The notes under the pieces are model-generated. The model was given only the letters and a program-made list of their open reading frames with translations. It did no database searches and was not told where the DNA came from. Below are positions 45,137 to 57,379 of a DNA stretch of 64,000 bases, in pieces. Position 1 is the first letter of the stretch, and each line of letters opens with the position of its first letter. Position numbers and translations under genes: made by a program. The DNA is from Ganoderma boninense (Eukaryota > Basidiomycota > Agaricomycetes > Polyporales > Polyporaceae). Location of the stretch: positions 279,252 through 343,251 of the forward strand of contig CM035314.1 in assembly GCA_002900995.3 (NCBI GenBank). The letters run 5' to 3'.

Positions 45137-47339
45137 GAACGACGACTTGTAGCGAAAGTTGGAGGCATGCAGAGCGTAGTACTGAGTGCGCGTTCCGATG
45201 TGACAGGAGCGCATCTCGTACTCACTATGTGCAGGTCTAGACCGCGCGCATCGTGACGCCTCTGGTACAGTATGTTTGACTCTGGAGGAATGACCGGTGA
45301 TAACCACGCCGACTGGCGATTATTCCAGCTCCGACGTGGCTTATTTTAAACCGGCAGTTCAGAGTTACGGCTCCGCCAGAATGTTGTCAAATACCATTCT
45401 AACTCCGATATACGCACATGCCATCTCCGGGTGCTGGCGCTTGAATGCTTCGGTGAGAGCGTTCACGACGTCCGGAACGACGACCATGAAGCTTGTGCGG
45501 TCTCCTGGGCTTTGAATCTACCAATCCTTCTCGAGCTGGCTGCGCTTGTCTTTATGGTTTCTCGAGAGGTGTTTCTTGCCTTGCATCCAGCAGCGAATTC
45601 GGTCCACGTCGACACCGTTGAGGAGGATTCTTCAACACGCTCCGTTCGAGTTGGCAGCCGTAGTCGACCGCTCGACCGCAAACTCAGCTCTGGAACACGT
45701 ATGGCTCATAATATATGCTAAGGAGGGTGAGGTTGGATTCATATCCGGGAGGGCTGAGGGAGCATCCATCCTGTGAGTACCGTTCTTTCTTCTTGAGAAT
45801 TTCGAACCCACTGGCTCTTGTCTGAACTACGCGGCATCATTCGAAGACCCCAACCTGCCCAAGACATACGCCCCTCTCCTCTGGCTGCAGCCTGTTGCGC
45901 CGGTGGAGCATGCTCTTTCCCCTTCGTCGGCTGCTTTCGTTGAAGGTACTTGCTCTTCTGGGGATTTCCGTCGGTGACTCGGCGCCAGGCTATTGAGGCA
46001 GTCCCTGTACCCAGACGGCAAGTGTTTTTATCCCATTCTTCAATGGTGGTTTATACAAGCCATGGCTATGCTCTCGAATCTTACCATGACGACAGCAGAC
46101 GTCACTGAGCTCAGAGCTGCCCCAAGTTTGGCCTCTGAAACCAACGGCACCGAGCTACCAAGTCCAAGGCTCACCACATCAATGCACTGGACGTGTGGGC
46201 AGTTTAATCGCCGGTGAGCCCTCTCTCGCGCTGTATACGACGGTGTCCAGCGGAAGTCTTAGTGCTGCGTAGAACCGCCACTGGCTTAGCCTCGCCAAGC
46301 CGGCGCCAAGATTTTCGTCATCGCGGCCACCTGTGACCGTGCAGTCAAAATCAAAGGCCGAAATACTTGTGTCCGAATCCGCCGGATGACCGCGTACGTA
46401 CAACTTACAAGTTTGAAATCCGACATGTCGTCGCGTGGAATCGATCTGTGCCGCATATATGCGTCCTTTCGTTGGGCCTTCTCCACGAACAAGGGCTGAA
46501 CGCTTCGCAGTACGGGCGTACAAGGTTCTTGGCGAATGATGAAGACATGGGCGTTGTACCGAGTCCTATGTAACATCGCCGTGGTCATCGTGGCTGTGAA
46601 CAACGCCGCACCAGTTGAGGATCCTCAATGCTTGCGCAGTAAGCGGTATTTGCTTTCTATTCGAGTAGTCTGAAGGGGATTTCAATCGCGTGACTGGTAG
46701 CCGTACGCGATACTAATCAGCACACACAGCTCTGGGCTCTTACTGCCCCGGGTCTCCGATGGAGGGTGGACAGGAAGTCGCACTCGATCGCGTACGGACT
46801 TCCGTAGCTCACGATGAGCAGCTCATGATCCATGTTGCGGTTCCCTCCCGTGTTCGCGGTCCTGACAGTTGAGCTGATCCAGTACTGCAATATATGTATA
46901 TCCTGTATGGCGAGGTATGCTCTTCGTAGTATCCCGCATTCTTGCACATATTCTAGGCCGTCTGCTGACGACGCCGGTCCCTGCAGGACCAAGTTGCAAC
47001 GCGCAATTGCGCCTGGACCTCCCTGGGGATAGCACTTTAAGTACGCCGCGTTTCATCTCTCCACGGGCTCTGTCCCTCTTGTCTTCCGCTCCACCTGCAT
47101 GGCTTACATAATCCGCCAAGGAGATGGAGGAACACATGGCCGTCGACAAGCATTCGACAACGCAGGTTCGTGCACAGGCCTCGCGGATAGCACCTCACGA
47201 CCTTGGGGTACAAGTACCTCATCAGTTTTGTCGGATGTGAGCAGCCTTCTCCGTTCTCGGCGCCCCCCTCCCTTCCTACTAGACTTGCCCCCGCCCATTC
47301 AGCTCTTGTTTGTTTACGACTTTCACGCCAACGCCAAGG
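45137..47339. other. Intergenic interval, no confident gene
   Basis: These 2.2 kb show only short frames without domain features or consistent splice patterns. A continuous frame through 47,099-47,340 is an upstream extension into the shadow of the membrane-protein gene and is not itself a gene. Confidence 0.45.
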
Positions 47340-48822
47340 ATGAGCGGAGTGATCTCCAGTGTACCTGGGACCGTCCCTCGGTCGTCAGCCCTTACTGCCG
47401 TTTTGGCATCGATGTTCTTCGGTCCGTCTGCGCTATCGTCGCTATCGTCGCTCGTCCATCATGCGCCAGTCAACGCGCCCATATTTATCAATCAATTATA
47501 TTTCTACAGGGATTTTCACGGCCATCGCAGCTCCGACCGTCTACTTCTCGACGTAAGTGCCCGGTCTTCCTTTTGTTTTTCACCGTACGCTACTCACCGA
47601 CCCATGGACGTTCTGCTCCTCCAGCCGTCGCAAATGTCTCGGACGCACCTCGTCGATCGCGGCTCTCGCGACGACCCTGGCGCTGTATGCCCTCGCCGCG
47701 ACCTACACCATCGCCGTGCTCGCGACCACGTTCCGCGACCCGCACATCTGGGACCGGGACTACCCCGTCAAGGCGCCCACCCTCGAGAGGATCAGCACCG
47801 TCGTGCTCACGCTTACAGTCAGTCCCCATCCTCACCATCTGCCAGTCGCCTCCACGCCGTCCTCATCGACTCCTCAATCGCTCACTGACACGACCGTCAT
47901 CCTTCCCAGACACTCTTCTCCAACGCGGTGGTGTGGTCGCGCGTCTGCACGCTCTGGGCCGGGCACAGTACTGGCAGCAAGATCCTCTCTGGGGTGTCGC
48001 TCGTCCTCCTCCTCATCACCCTCAGTGCGTCGCCCGCCTCCCTCCCTCCCTCCCTCCCTCCCTCACTCCATCCCTCTTGAAGATACTGACATCACGACAG
48101 TCCTGGGCGCGATCTCCGCCGCGGGGGAGCGCGGGTTCGACTTCTACGAGAACAGGCGCGCGCTGTGGGTCGCGGGCTTCTACTGGAACTCGTACACCGG
48201 CGTCGCCGCGTGCTGGCTCGCCCTCCTCACGGACGTCGTCGCGTCCGGCCTGTACCTCGCCAAGGCCCTGTACGTCGTCTCTCCCCTCCTTTTCCTTCCC
48301 TCTCCCTTTTCTATTCCCTTCCCTTCCTTGGCCCTTCCTGCGTGGCACAGAAAGACCGACTGACCGCTCGCATGTGTGCAGGAGGCTCCGATCCGAGAGA
48401 TCCCTGAGCGCGGGGCGGCGCGTGGGGAGGCATTGCGTGCGCATCCTCGAGTCTGGCGTCCTCTTCGCCGTTGTCTGGGTGCGTCGCCCGCCCCATTTCT
48501 ATCTCCACTTTGCAGCGCTGACGGCTGGGTGCGACCGGTGCGCAGGTCCTGATGGTCGTGTACAACACGCAGGCGGGCGACGGCGCGCTGACGACGACGG
48601 ACGGCTTCTCGTTCTTCGTCAGCGGTGCGCTCGTCTCGTTTCTCGTACGTTGTCACAGTATGGTGTAGGTATAGGGGATACATATTGACTAAAGTCATGC
48701 AGGGATCGAGCGCGGTGCTCATCATCCTCCTCGCTGCGACTGGGTACTCGGAGACTGCCTTCGTTGCAGAGACCTCGCGCGACTCGGATGAGCAGGGCGT
48801 GCCTCTCGCGGGCGGCAAGTAG
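47340..48822 (+). CDS. Multipass membrane protein of unknown function (305 aa)
   Basis: Eight exons read by splice sites and phase: 47,340-47,421, 47,510-47,552, 47,625-47,817, 47,910-48,024, 48,101-48,269, 48,382-48,478, 48,546-48,644 and 48,703-48,822; 918 nt. It begins MSGVISSVPGTVPRSSALTA. Hydrophobic helices include FTAIAAPTVYFS, IAALATTLALYALAATYTIA, ILSGVSLVLLLITL, AACWLALLTDVVASGLYLA, ILESGVLFAVVWVLMVVY, and the last SGALVSFLGSSAVLIILLAA, about seven in all. The topology resembles the many seven-helix integral membrane proteins of basidiomycetes (the ESG...VW helix late in the protein is typical), but I cannot name a family. The tail is short and acidic and ends LAGGK. The start was chosen as the ATG giving a full first helix; it lies between unrelated genes. 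Confidence 0.75.
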
Positions 48823-49099
48823 GCGGTGTATCGTCTCGAGATGAGACTACAGCACGCGGTAGATTGACATGATCATCCACGACCGGACTTAGTAATGACC
48901 CATGGTTTACGCCTACTTGTGCTACAAGAGACGGAGCCCTTGACGATGGACTAATAGTATCATAATCTTGCAATATGGACCTTTTCAATGTATCACGCCT
49001 TGAAGCAGTCATCGAATGGTAATCGGAGCCCAAACATGGTGTACTGGGATGGTAAGTACGTAGACAGGGTTCAGCCGTGAATATCTGAATAGCGAAGCT
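48823..49099. other. Convergent 3' region
   Basis: A 277-bp stretch between the 3' ends of the membrane-protein gene and the nitronate monooxygenase gene. No gene seen. Confidence 0.4.
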
Positions 49100-50388
49100 T
49101 CAGGAGTCTTGCAGCAGCCTCTGCGACATCTGCAGCTGCCTCACGAGATCCACGTGCAGCTCTGCCATCACATCCTGTTCAGCAAAAGCAAGTCAGCAAG
49201 TCGTCGTCATCATGCCATCGAGACAAGACGAAGGAGCCGTACCGACCTTGATAGGCTTGATCTCCTTCATGAGAGCCACGCCCTGTCCTGCCCAGACGAT
49301 CATATAGTCTTGGTCTCCCGCCTCCATAGCCTCCCTGCATTTCGCCTGTACAGTCGCGTGGTCGACCCCAGCCTCGACGTCGTCCACGATCCTGTTGCGC
49401 AGCCCGCGCCCGTCGATGTGCGCCGGCCAGTACGCCGTGTCGCCCGCATAGTCGAGCGCGAGCGTCCGCACGGTCGCCCTAGGGCCCGCAGAGCGAGCAG
49501 CGAGCAGCGCCGCCTTCTGCGCGTCGGTGTACGGGCTCTCGGGCGTGAGGAGGAAGCGCGTACCTAGGACCACGCCAGACGCGCCGAGGGTAAGGTACGC
49601 AGCGACTTGTGCGCCGGTCGCCATTCCGCCCGCAGCGAGCACGGGCGGCGCGGTGCCGTCTTGCGGGAGCGCGGCGAGGATCTCGGGGAGGAGCACGAAC
49701 GTGCTGGGAGCGGTGGCCCCGCCGTGGCCGCCTGCCTCGGTGCCTATATATGTGCGAAAGGCGAGCGAGCTGTGTGAGGACGTGCTTGGCGGACATAGAA
49801 GGGGACTCGGACGCGCACCTTGGGCCACGATCACGTCGACCTGCCACTCATTCGCCGCCTCAAGCGCCTCCACGACGGAGGTCACCTGCACGAAGATGAG
49901 GGGCCTGTAACCCGAGTCGCCCGGGTGCGTGCGCCGCGCGTCCAAGTTCGCTGGCGAGGAGCGCACGTATTCGACCCAGCGGCGGACGTCGTTCCCGAAC
50001 GCGAGCCATATCGCTTGCACCCCGTTCTCGATGACACTGTCGATCAGCTGCTTGCCGGCATCCTCGTCCTTGTCGAGGAGCCAGCCGATGAAGCCGTACC
50101 CAACAGGCAGAGGCTTGTCTGGCCCCAGGTCCGGGAAGCTGGCGCGGATGAAGGCGAAGTCCTGCTTGAGCGACTCGGGAGTGCTGAAGGCTGCGCCAAC
50201 GAAACCGAAGCCTCCGCCCCGGGTCACTTCTACGGCGGTCTGGGCGTTCGTCCCGAACGCCATCGCCGCGCATACGATGGGCACCCGTATTCCTTCAGCG
50301 CGAAATGTGAGTTATGGGGACATCCATTTCAGAGCGAAGCGCGATAGTCACCGAGGAGCTGAGTCAGGTCCGTCTTCACGGTTTGCAT
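49100..50388 (-). CDS. Nitronate monooxygenase (2-nitropropane dioxygenase-like, 360 aa)
   Basis: Four exons on the minus strand: 50,388-50,352, 50,292-49,819, 49,743-49,247 and 49,174-49,100; 1,083 nt, 360 aa. It starts MQTVKTDLTQLLG and enters a TIM-barrel with IRVPIVCAAMAFGTNA (first strand), GGGFGFVGAAF, GYGFIGWLLDKDEDAGKQLI, VDVIVAQGTEAGGHGG (the family FMN-site segment with the conserved His), PVLAAGGMATGAQVAAYL and ASGVVLGTRFLLTPESPYTD (phosphate-binding end). These are hallmarks of the FMN-dependent enzymes that oxidise alkyl nitronates to carbonyl compound and nitrite. Length is normal for fungal members. Likely cytosolic or peroxisomal; no targeting signal was recognised. It may detoxify propionate-3-nitronate or nitroalkanes. 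It is a single-copy gene inside the F-box cluster. Confidence 0.9.
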
Positions 50389-50836
50389 CTCGACGATGGA
50401 GTCGTATCGGAGAGGGGGGAAAGGATTCGAGGCGGTGCTTTATAGTTGGGCTTCGGAATGACCGGCTCTGAAAAGAGAGGGCTTCATTAATATGGCTAGC
50501 TTCTGAAGAACCTGAGTCAGCGTCAGCTGAACACAAGGATCGCATCCGGGGCGAGGGAAGGCGCGCGACGGGTGACTAAACTATGCCCAAGAGACCAATG
50601 GGAGATAAGATCCACGGTGCAGTTTAGCCTGTGCGCAGGAGGACAAATTCCCCACTGGTATGAACATGAATATCTGTGCTAGGTCATCGCCCGAAAATGA
50701 TTTACTCCTAGAGTTGTTCATTGACGAGAATCGGATACATGTGCGGTGGGCGACATGGCTTCAGAGCTGCATCGCAGGAGGGTGCTATCCCCCCAGAACG
50801 TGCACCAAGCTAGTACTATACGCCCTCCAAATCCCG
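50389..50836. other. Short intergenic region
   Basis: Promoter side of the nitronate monooxygenase and 3' side of the next F-box gene. No further feature seen. Confidence 0.4.
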
Positions 50837-52546
50837 CTACATCGCCAGCATCAGCTCTGGACCGACAATTTCCAAAACGACGAGAGGAAAACGCACCCCC
50901 CACTCTGGCAGTCCAATATCCTCGTCCTCGATGACCCTCTTCGCCTCGTAGCTACTGAGCTCCTCAAACTGTGGCCGAGCGCCCTCGCCCTCGCCCTCGC
51001 TTCCTTCGCGTATATGCTCTTGTACTTTGCACCCATTGGCTACTCGCCAAGCCCGGGTTCTGGCCCACTGCTTGTGCGAGGGATCAGGCTTCAAGTTAGT
51101 CTCGTCATGCTTGATGACGGTGAGGATGAAGCAGCGCAGCCTAGAGTAAGAGGTGAGGACCCGGGCTAGAGGTGTTGAAGAGGTCGCTAAGTCACGCGAG
51201 TTGTCCACCTCTGCATCGAGGTCGCATGTGCAGTCCGCGTAGCAGTGAAGGACGAGGCGCGCATGCGTGGCATGCGGGAAGACGGAGAGCGGGTGGAGGG
51301 CGCGGCTCTGCGCTCGCGGTGGGCAGTCAGGCAAGCATGATTGTGGTGAACGGTGAGCTGGTCAGCAAGTGCACGGCAATTGGTGATTCAGAGAGGACAC
51401 AGGCCTCACCAGGACAGCGTCCCGCCGGACATTATTGTTGGCGTCTTCGTATTCCGGACCTTGGCAAGACGTGATCAGGACGACGTGCGTGGTGGAAATG
51501 GGATCCGGAGTGTCCGGAAGGGGCTCGGAGATGTCATAATAATCGAATGGGGAGCCATGTCGGGGCTGGACGCCCACGAGGGTGGGAATGTCGAAGCATT
51601 CCATTGTTAGGTGGCGAACCGGGCATTGGAGCGCGAGCATCAAACCCGTTGAGAAATCGCAGTCGAGTCTGTCCAGCTTCGTCCACCGGAAGGCGCTTTG
51701 CGCGCGCACATTTGCTGCCCGTATCTTTGCGAGCCGTTCGGGATGCGTCGAAGTGATATCCCAGACCTTCCAGGGCTCCACGCACAGGCGCAGTATGCCA
51801 TCCAAGGAAGGGAACAGATGGAGAAGAGCGTCCAGCTTCGGCTCGCGCGGGAGCGGTTGGGTGAGAGTGAGAGATCGGACGGAACAGAAGCGTGGCACCC
51901 CGAGGAAGGAGTCATCGTACATGGGGACGCAAGGGAGGAGAAGGCTTGTGAGTGTGGACGAGGTCGCAAAATGAGATAGATTTTGGTTCAAATCGCTCTC
52001 CGGCACACCGTGGATAGAGTAGGGCAGGTAGATGCATAGTGTTGTGAGCGGCGCTCGCAAGGCGCGCAGTGCGTGGGGTACCCAGGACCCACTTTTTTCC
52101 CGGGCCGCAATCAGACGGTCGTCGTCAAGTGAAAGATGCCGGAGAGCTTTGAGCGTCGAGAAAACTGAGGGCACCCGCGGAACGACAGGCAACGAACGAT
52201 CCAGGGAAAGATTAAGCGAGTCAAGGTTCGTGGCGTAATCCAGGATGTCCATGACTTGCTCATTATCTTCGTTCGGGTGATGGGTCTCGTGAACGGTCGC
52301 CCATGTGGTACTGGGAATGACGAGGGAACGCAGATGGTGTCCACAAGTGGATTTCCTGTTGAGAACAAATCCCCGGAAACTGTGAATAGCCTTGCGGCTT
52401 GAAAGACGGATGGTACGGTTCCTCAGGACCTCGCGTATTGCAATTTGCCACATAACCGACGAGGCACGGGTGAGTGTGAGGAGGTCGTAGATGTTGTCGA
52501 TGGATGCGCAGATGGTCTCCATCACATCTGCGTCGAGTTGTTTCAT
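50837..52546 (-). CDS. F-box/leucine-rich protein, copy 2 (535 aa)
   Basis: Two coding exons, 52,546-51,410 and 51,307-50,837 (1,608 nt). N-terminus MKQLDADVMETICASIDNIY with LLTLTRASSVMWQIAIREVL forms the F-box-like region. Leucine-rich segments follow: MDILDYATNLDSLNLSLDRS, LKALRHLSLDDD, SVRSLTLTQPLPREPKLDAL, LLHLFPSLDG, KLDRLDCDFSTGLMLALQCP, TTHVVLITSC. Exon 2 has LHPLSVFPHATHARLVLHC and ends near EAKRVIEDEDIGLPEW. I chose the Met at 52,546 because it matches the paralog start. The open frame further upstream to 52,834 crosses a probable 5'-UTR intron (GTGAGT...CGTTCAG, near 52,660-52,605). Intact. Predicted SCF substrate adaptor; target unknown. Confidence 0.8.
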
Positions 52547-53153
52547 GGCGACGTGGAACAGAGATTCAAGAATATCCGTAGGATGGTCCCGATAAAGTCG
52601 ACGTCCTGAACGGAATATGAGAAGGTAAGCGAGCGATTGACGACGAGCAGGCAACTCACTATGTTTTGGCCAAAATTCCAAATCCCAGGCCTTATGACGA
52701 ACGAACAGGGAGGACAAGACAAACTCAGCGCTGTAATCGACTAGTCGTGGTTCTGACCAAGGATCGTGGCTCAGCGGGGACATCACCACACCAGGGCTGC
52801 ACCTTCGGTTGATACCGGATGGCCGGCGTCTCATGATGTTTGCTACTTATTCTGCCGTGATCTGAATCCTGTTCGTGGGTTACATAACTATCAGCCCTGA
52901 GAGCACACTGATATCGATACTGTACTAAGCTCGAGCGTGCATTCTAATCACTTTCAAGACACTCCCGCTCGCATCCGACCTAAGGGCTACATGGTGATCC
53001 CTCCTGAAACGTCGAAGGACTTAGAGTTCCTGATGCCCTCACTGACTCGTAGAAAGAGAGTATTGCCCCATCGAATAGTACGGTATGAGACGGGCCAAGT
53101 CCCTATGAAATCTGCACCATGCCGACGCGCTGCACGATTCGTACAGCTACGTC
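52547..53153. other. 5' region of F-box copy 2 and 3' region of copy 3
   Basis: It contains the probable 5'-UTR intron of the gene at 52,546 and no additional gene. Confidence 0.45.
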
Positions 53154-54999
53154 CTACAAGCTTCTTCCGAGTCCTTCTGCTACGCGTCGCCCGTTAGCTG
53201 TGGCCGCTTCCAAAAATGATAGGAAACGCACATCCCAATCCTCCGGCAATCCCATATGCTCTTCCTCGACGACTCTCTTCGCCTCGTAGTCGCCGAGCAC
53301 CTCAAACGTCCATTCAGGCTCGTTGCTGTCGTTCTCCCGCCCACCCGTGCCACCTTCACCCGCATACTCCACGGATTCTTCAAGGTCAACCCGGGGCCCG
53401 TCAACCGCCCTCCAAACACGAGTACCCATCCATCGCTGCGACGCGGGGTCGGGGATTGTCTCGTCGTGCCTAGAAATGGTCAGGACGAAGCAGCGCAGGG
53501 CAGGGCACGCGGCAACGACACCTGACGGTGGTCCACCGCCGAGTCTCGACGCGCCACGAGAGTTGCGGGCGGGGTCGTCCACTTCATCGTCGGCAGGGGG
53601 GAAGTGCGCCCTGGGGCAGTGAAGGACGATGCGCGCGTGCGTCGCGCGGGAACGCGGAGAGCGATTGGATAGTGTGTTGCTGCCGGGACGCGGACGCAGA
53701 CGCGTCGTGCATGGATGCGTTGTGCGGCACGGTTGAGGGTAGGCAGAGTGGGGAAACGGCACAAAGTGCATAGGCATTAGTGGGCGTGATGAAGGTGCGA
53801 GGACGACCAGGAAGAAGTGGGGGGAGGGACTGAAAGCTCACCAGGACGGCCAACCAGCGCTTGCTGCCGGTCTCGCAATTTATTTTCGCGTTCTCGTACT
53901 CGTGCGCGCCACACGCCACGATGAGGACGACGTGGGTGGTCGAGATGGGCTCAAGCGTGTCCGGCAGTGGTTGGAAGATGTCGTAGTAGGACGCGAGGCG
54001 GAGGGCGTTGATGACCAGATGGCGAGGTTGCACCCGGACAACGGCGCGAATGTCGAAGAAGTCGATCGTCAGGTGGCGGATGGGGCACTGGAGAGCGAGC
54101 ATGTGCACGGTAGAGGTTTCACAGTCAAGTCTGTCCAGTCTCGTCCACTGAGAGACTTCTTGGGCGTGCGTATTCGCTGCTTGGACCGTGGCGAGCTCTT
54201 GAGGATTTGAGGAGATACCGAAAGCATTCCAGCACTCCACGCGAAGGCGCAGTGTTCCGTCCAGAGAGGGGAACAGGTGGAGGAAGGCGTCCAATCTTGG
54301 CTCGCGCAGGAGCGGTTCGGCGACAGTGAGCGATCGAACGGAGGCGAAGCGAGGCAGCCTGAGGAAGGAGCTGTCGTACACGGGGATGCGGGCGAGGTGG
54401 AGGCTCGTGAGCGTGGTGGAGGTTGCGAAGTGAGACAAATTTTGATCCCAATAGGTAGCCAGCCCACTGGGAGTGGACTGGTATTTGCTGGTTGTGATGC
54501 AAAGCGTGACGAGCGGCGCTCGTAAGGCATGTAGTGCGTGGGGTACCCAGGACCGATCCCCAGTGACCAGAGGCTCGGACACTGACAGACGTCGGAGAGC
54601 TTCGAGCGAAGAGAAAGCTGAGGATACCCGTGGTATCGCTGAATACGAAGGGTCGAGGGAGAAATCGAGGGACTCCAGATCAACGGCGCAACCCAGGATC
54701 TCCATAGCTAGCTGGTTGTCTTCGTCCGGGCGATGGTCTTCGTGAATGTTCATCCATGCGGCATTCGGAATGGCAAGGGGACGGAGATGGTGCGCATAAG
54801 TGGACTTGCCGTTGATAATAAATCCTCGGAAACTGCGAATTGCCTTGCGGCTTGCAAGATGGATGGTATGGTTCCTCGAAGTCGCGCGTATCGCCATGTG
54901 CCATACGCAAGACGAAGTGAGAGACAGGGAGAGGAGATCGTGGGCGTTGTCGATGGAGCTGCAGATAGTCTCCATCACATCTACGTCGAGCTGCTTCAT
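53154..54999 (-). pseudogene. F-box/leucine-rich protein, copy 3, C-terminus lost by frameshift
   Basis: Exon 1 (54,999-53,842) is fully open: MKQLDVDVMETICSSIDNAH, LLSLSLTSSCVWHMAIRATS, SLDFSLDPSYSAIPR, SVRSLTVAEPLLREPRLDAF, LHLFPSLDG, RLDRLDCETSTVHMLALQCP, TTHVVLIVACGAHEYENA. After the intron, exon 2 begins at 53,679 (QHTIQSLSAFPR) but a single-base deletion in the CG-rich stretch near 53,640 relative to copy 2 sends the frame to a stop at 53,584. The correct homologous sequence (THARIVLHC ... YEAKRVVEEEHMGLPEDWDV) continues in the other frame to 53,154. A shortened protein of about 417 aa is possible; it keeps the F-box and most leucine-rich sequence. A sequencing error could also explain it. 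Confidence 0.75.
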
Positions 55000-55558
55000 G
55001 GCGACATATAACTAGGACTTCAGGACTATATGACAGTGTACGATAGCCCCGATAAAGTCGACCTGAGCGGAATCTGAGAAGGCAAGCTAGCGATCGATGC
55101 ACAATCAGACGACTCACTACGTTTTGTCCAATATCCCAAGCCTTGAGGGTGAGCTTGGAAATCAGGAAAAATCCCCGTCGCGGTGCTGGTGAAGAATTGT
55201 GCGTTGCGACTCGAAACGGCACGCTACACCGAGTTTGGGTCATGCCGCGTTCGGCGTCTCATTGGCGTCTGTTTTCCGCCTCACATATGTTAGCCATCGG
55301 CGACGGCGCTGAGGCCGATACCCAGCTCGAACATGCATTGCCTTCCTTTACAAGATACAGATAATCCTCAAAACAACAGCGCTATGCGGTGATCGCTCGC
55401 ACCTTGAACCTCAGGTCTAACTGGTCCTCCTGCCACTCAGGCTTAGCGGCGATCTGTGGAGCCTCTCAGTCTCGCTCACCTAAATTTGAAGACCATTGAA
55501 TCTTACACGCTATAAGATGCCAACTTTCGCTGAAGGTTGCGGCTCAACATGTGCTACT
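55000..55558. other. 5' region of F-box copy 3
   Basis: It resembles the upstream part of copy 2 (the segment around 52,560-52,690), including a GTGAGT...CGCTCAG pair near 55,125-55,065 that is a probable 5'-UTR intron. No separate gene. Confidence 0.5.
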
Positions 55559-57379
55559 TCAAAACATGATCAGACAACGTACCTCCCACTCATCCGGCAA
55601 ACGCAAGTCCTCGGTCTCTATAACGCCCTTCATTGCACGGTCGCTGAGCTCCTCAAACCTCCGCGCGACTGATTCCTCCCTGGCAACGGTCCGTTGACGA
55701 TCTTCGCATGCGATGACCTGCCATGCGCGAGTCCCGAGCCAACTCTCGCCGGACCCGGTCCCTGACTGACTCTCGTCACGCCCGGCGGCGGTCACGACGA
55801 GGCCGCGCAACGACGGAAACGCAGCGAGGATCTGGGGATCGGGGGTGATGGATGCGCATTCGCGCATTTGGTGGACGAAGTCGTATTCGTCCAGCTCGTC
55901 CCTGAACGCATGGTCCTTGTAGCAGTGGAATGCGAGATGCGCGTGCATGACGTGTGGAAAGAAGGCGAGAGCCTGGACTGCGCTTTTCTGGTAAGGAGTC
56001 ATTCGTCGATGACGCGCGTCAGCTAAATTCCGACGCGGTGGCGAGAAGAGGGAAGAGGGGAGACAGCAACTCACAAAGACGATGTTCTCGCTCCGCCGAG
56101 GCACGAAGTCTGCATTCGCAGCGCGCTCATCCTGTGCTTCATGCTCGAGGACCAGGACGACGTGCGTAGGTTGTGAACCACCAGCCAGAACGGACGTGTG
56201 CATGGGGTCCTTGATGAGGGCAAGGTCCTGTGGAACGCGGATAGAGGTGATGACGAGGTGCTGTGGTCTCATTTCGGCGAGGACCCTGAGTTCAAAGCGA
56301 TCAATTGTTAAGTGGCGGACTGGACACTGGAGCGCGAACGCGAATGCAGTCGAGGCTTCGCAATCGAGTCTATCCAACCTTGCCCAGCGGGAGACCTCTT
56401 GTGCACGCCTGTTGTCCTCGCGGATTTGTGCAAGCTGCCGATCATTCTCCAACAGCGTCCAGACCTCCAGGAGCGCCAGGCGGAAGCATAAAGAACCATC
56501 CAGGTTGGGGAATAAGTGCAGAAGAGCAACTAATCTGGGCCCGCTGAGAAATTTGGTGATGAAGACAGAGCGTACAGAACGAATTTGAGGAAGTCCGAAG
56601 ACGTCACTGTCGTCCAAACACATAAGGTCGAAATGGAGACTTGTGAGCACGGATGAGGTTGCGTGAAAGCGGTCGAGAGAAGTTGCTAGCTTCAACAGGG
56701 AAGGCTCGCCGTTCGTGGACCTTACGCAGATCGTGGCTGGTGGTGATCGCAAGGCGTTCAATGCAGTGTGTGCCCAGAGCATGTAAGGATCCGAAACGGA
56801 TAGATGCCTGAGAGTCGCCATACCCGCGAAGGCTGAGGAAACACGTTCGCGTGCCGCACGATAGAAATCGTTCAGGGACAGATCGAGAGTGTCGAGATTT
56901 ACCGCACAATCCAAGATATCCATAAGCTGATCTCCTATGTCGTTGCGATGGACGAAGCTGTCAGAGTCAGACCATGCGTTGAGCGGGATGGCGAGGGAAC
57001 GGATATGCTGTGCGCGAGTCGGCTTCTGATTGAGAATGAACTCTCGGAAACCTGAGATCGCCTTGTGGCTTTTGAGATGGATGGTCTGCGTCCTGAGGAG
57101 CTGACGGATGGCTATCCGCCACATCATCGAACAGGTGAGGGAGACGGAGAGGAGGTCGTGGATGTTGTTAATTGAGCCGCAGATGGCTTCCATGACGTCC
57201 TCGTCGAGGTCAGGCATTCCCCTAGGTGGTGGAGGGCTAGTGAGGTTAAGGGGTGCTACGACGGACTCGTCTACCCTTTTCCTGCAAAATCGAGCCAACA
57301 ATCAGCCAGATAGGAGTGGGACAGTCACACAGAGATTTTGAGATCTCGCTTACCGGCTCAAAAGGGACGACCGAGCCAT
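55559..57379 (-). CDS. F-box/leucine-rich protein, copy 4 (about 553 aa)
   Basis: Three exons: 57,379-57,354 (MARSSLLSR), 57,281-56,075 and 55,987-55,559; 1,662 nt. The first exon is small but its splice phase joins exactly to KRVDESVVAPLNLTSPPPPR. F-box-like region: MPDLDEDVMEAICGSINNIH, LLSVSLTCSMMWRIAIRQLL. Leucine-rich part: MDILDCAVNLDTLDLSLNDF, MATLRHLSVSDP, LVALLHLFPNLDGSLCFRLA, RLDRLDCEASTAFAFALQCP. The C-terminal exon has KSAVQALAFFPHVMHAHLAF, then VIETEDLRLPDEWEV. The second intron (56,074-55,988, 87 nt) is a multiple of three without stops. The frame ends RCLIMF, but GTACGT right after EWE looks like a good donor, so a further exon may exist. Substrate adaptor role inferred from family. 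Confidence 0.8.

Noticed and set aside
45290..45780. Overlapping plus-strand frames suggesting a small gene
   Set aside because: No recognisable domain, no consistent exon phase and no paralog in the window.
47099..48688. Single long open frame of 529 codons on the plus strand
   Set aside because: It runs through introns of the membrane-protein gene and changes from the true exon frame; its composition is Ser/Arg/Pro-rich, as expected for a shadow frame in GC-rich DNA.
57302..57360. Upstream start of F-box copy 4 at 57,301
   Set aside because: The codon there is TTG and lies inside an intron. A small ATG exon at 57,379-57,354 joins in phase and is preferred.
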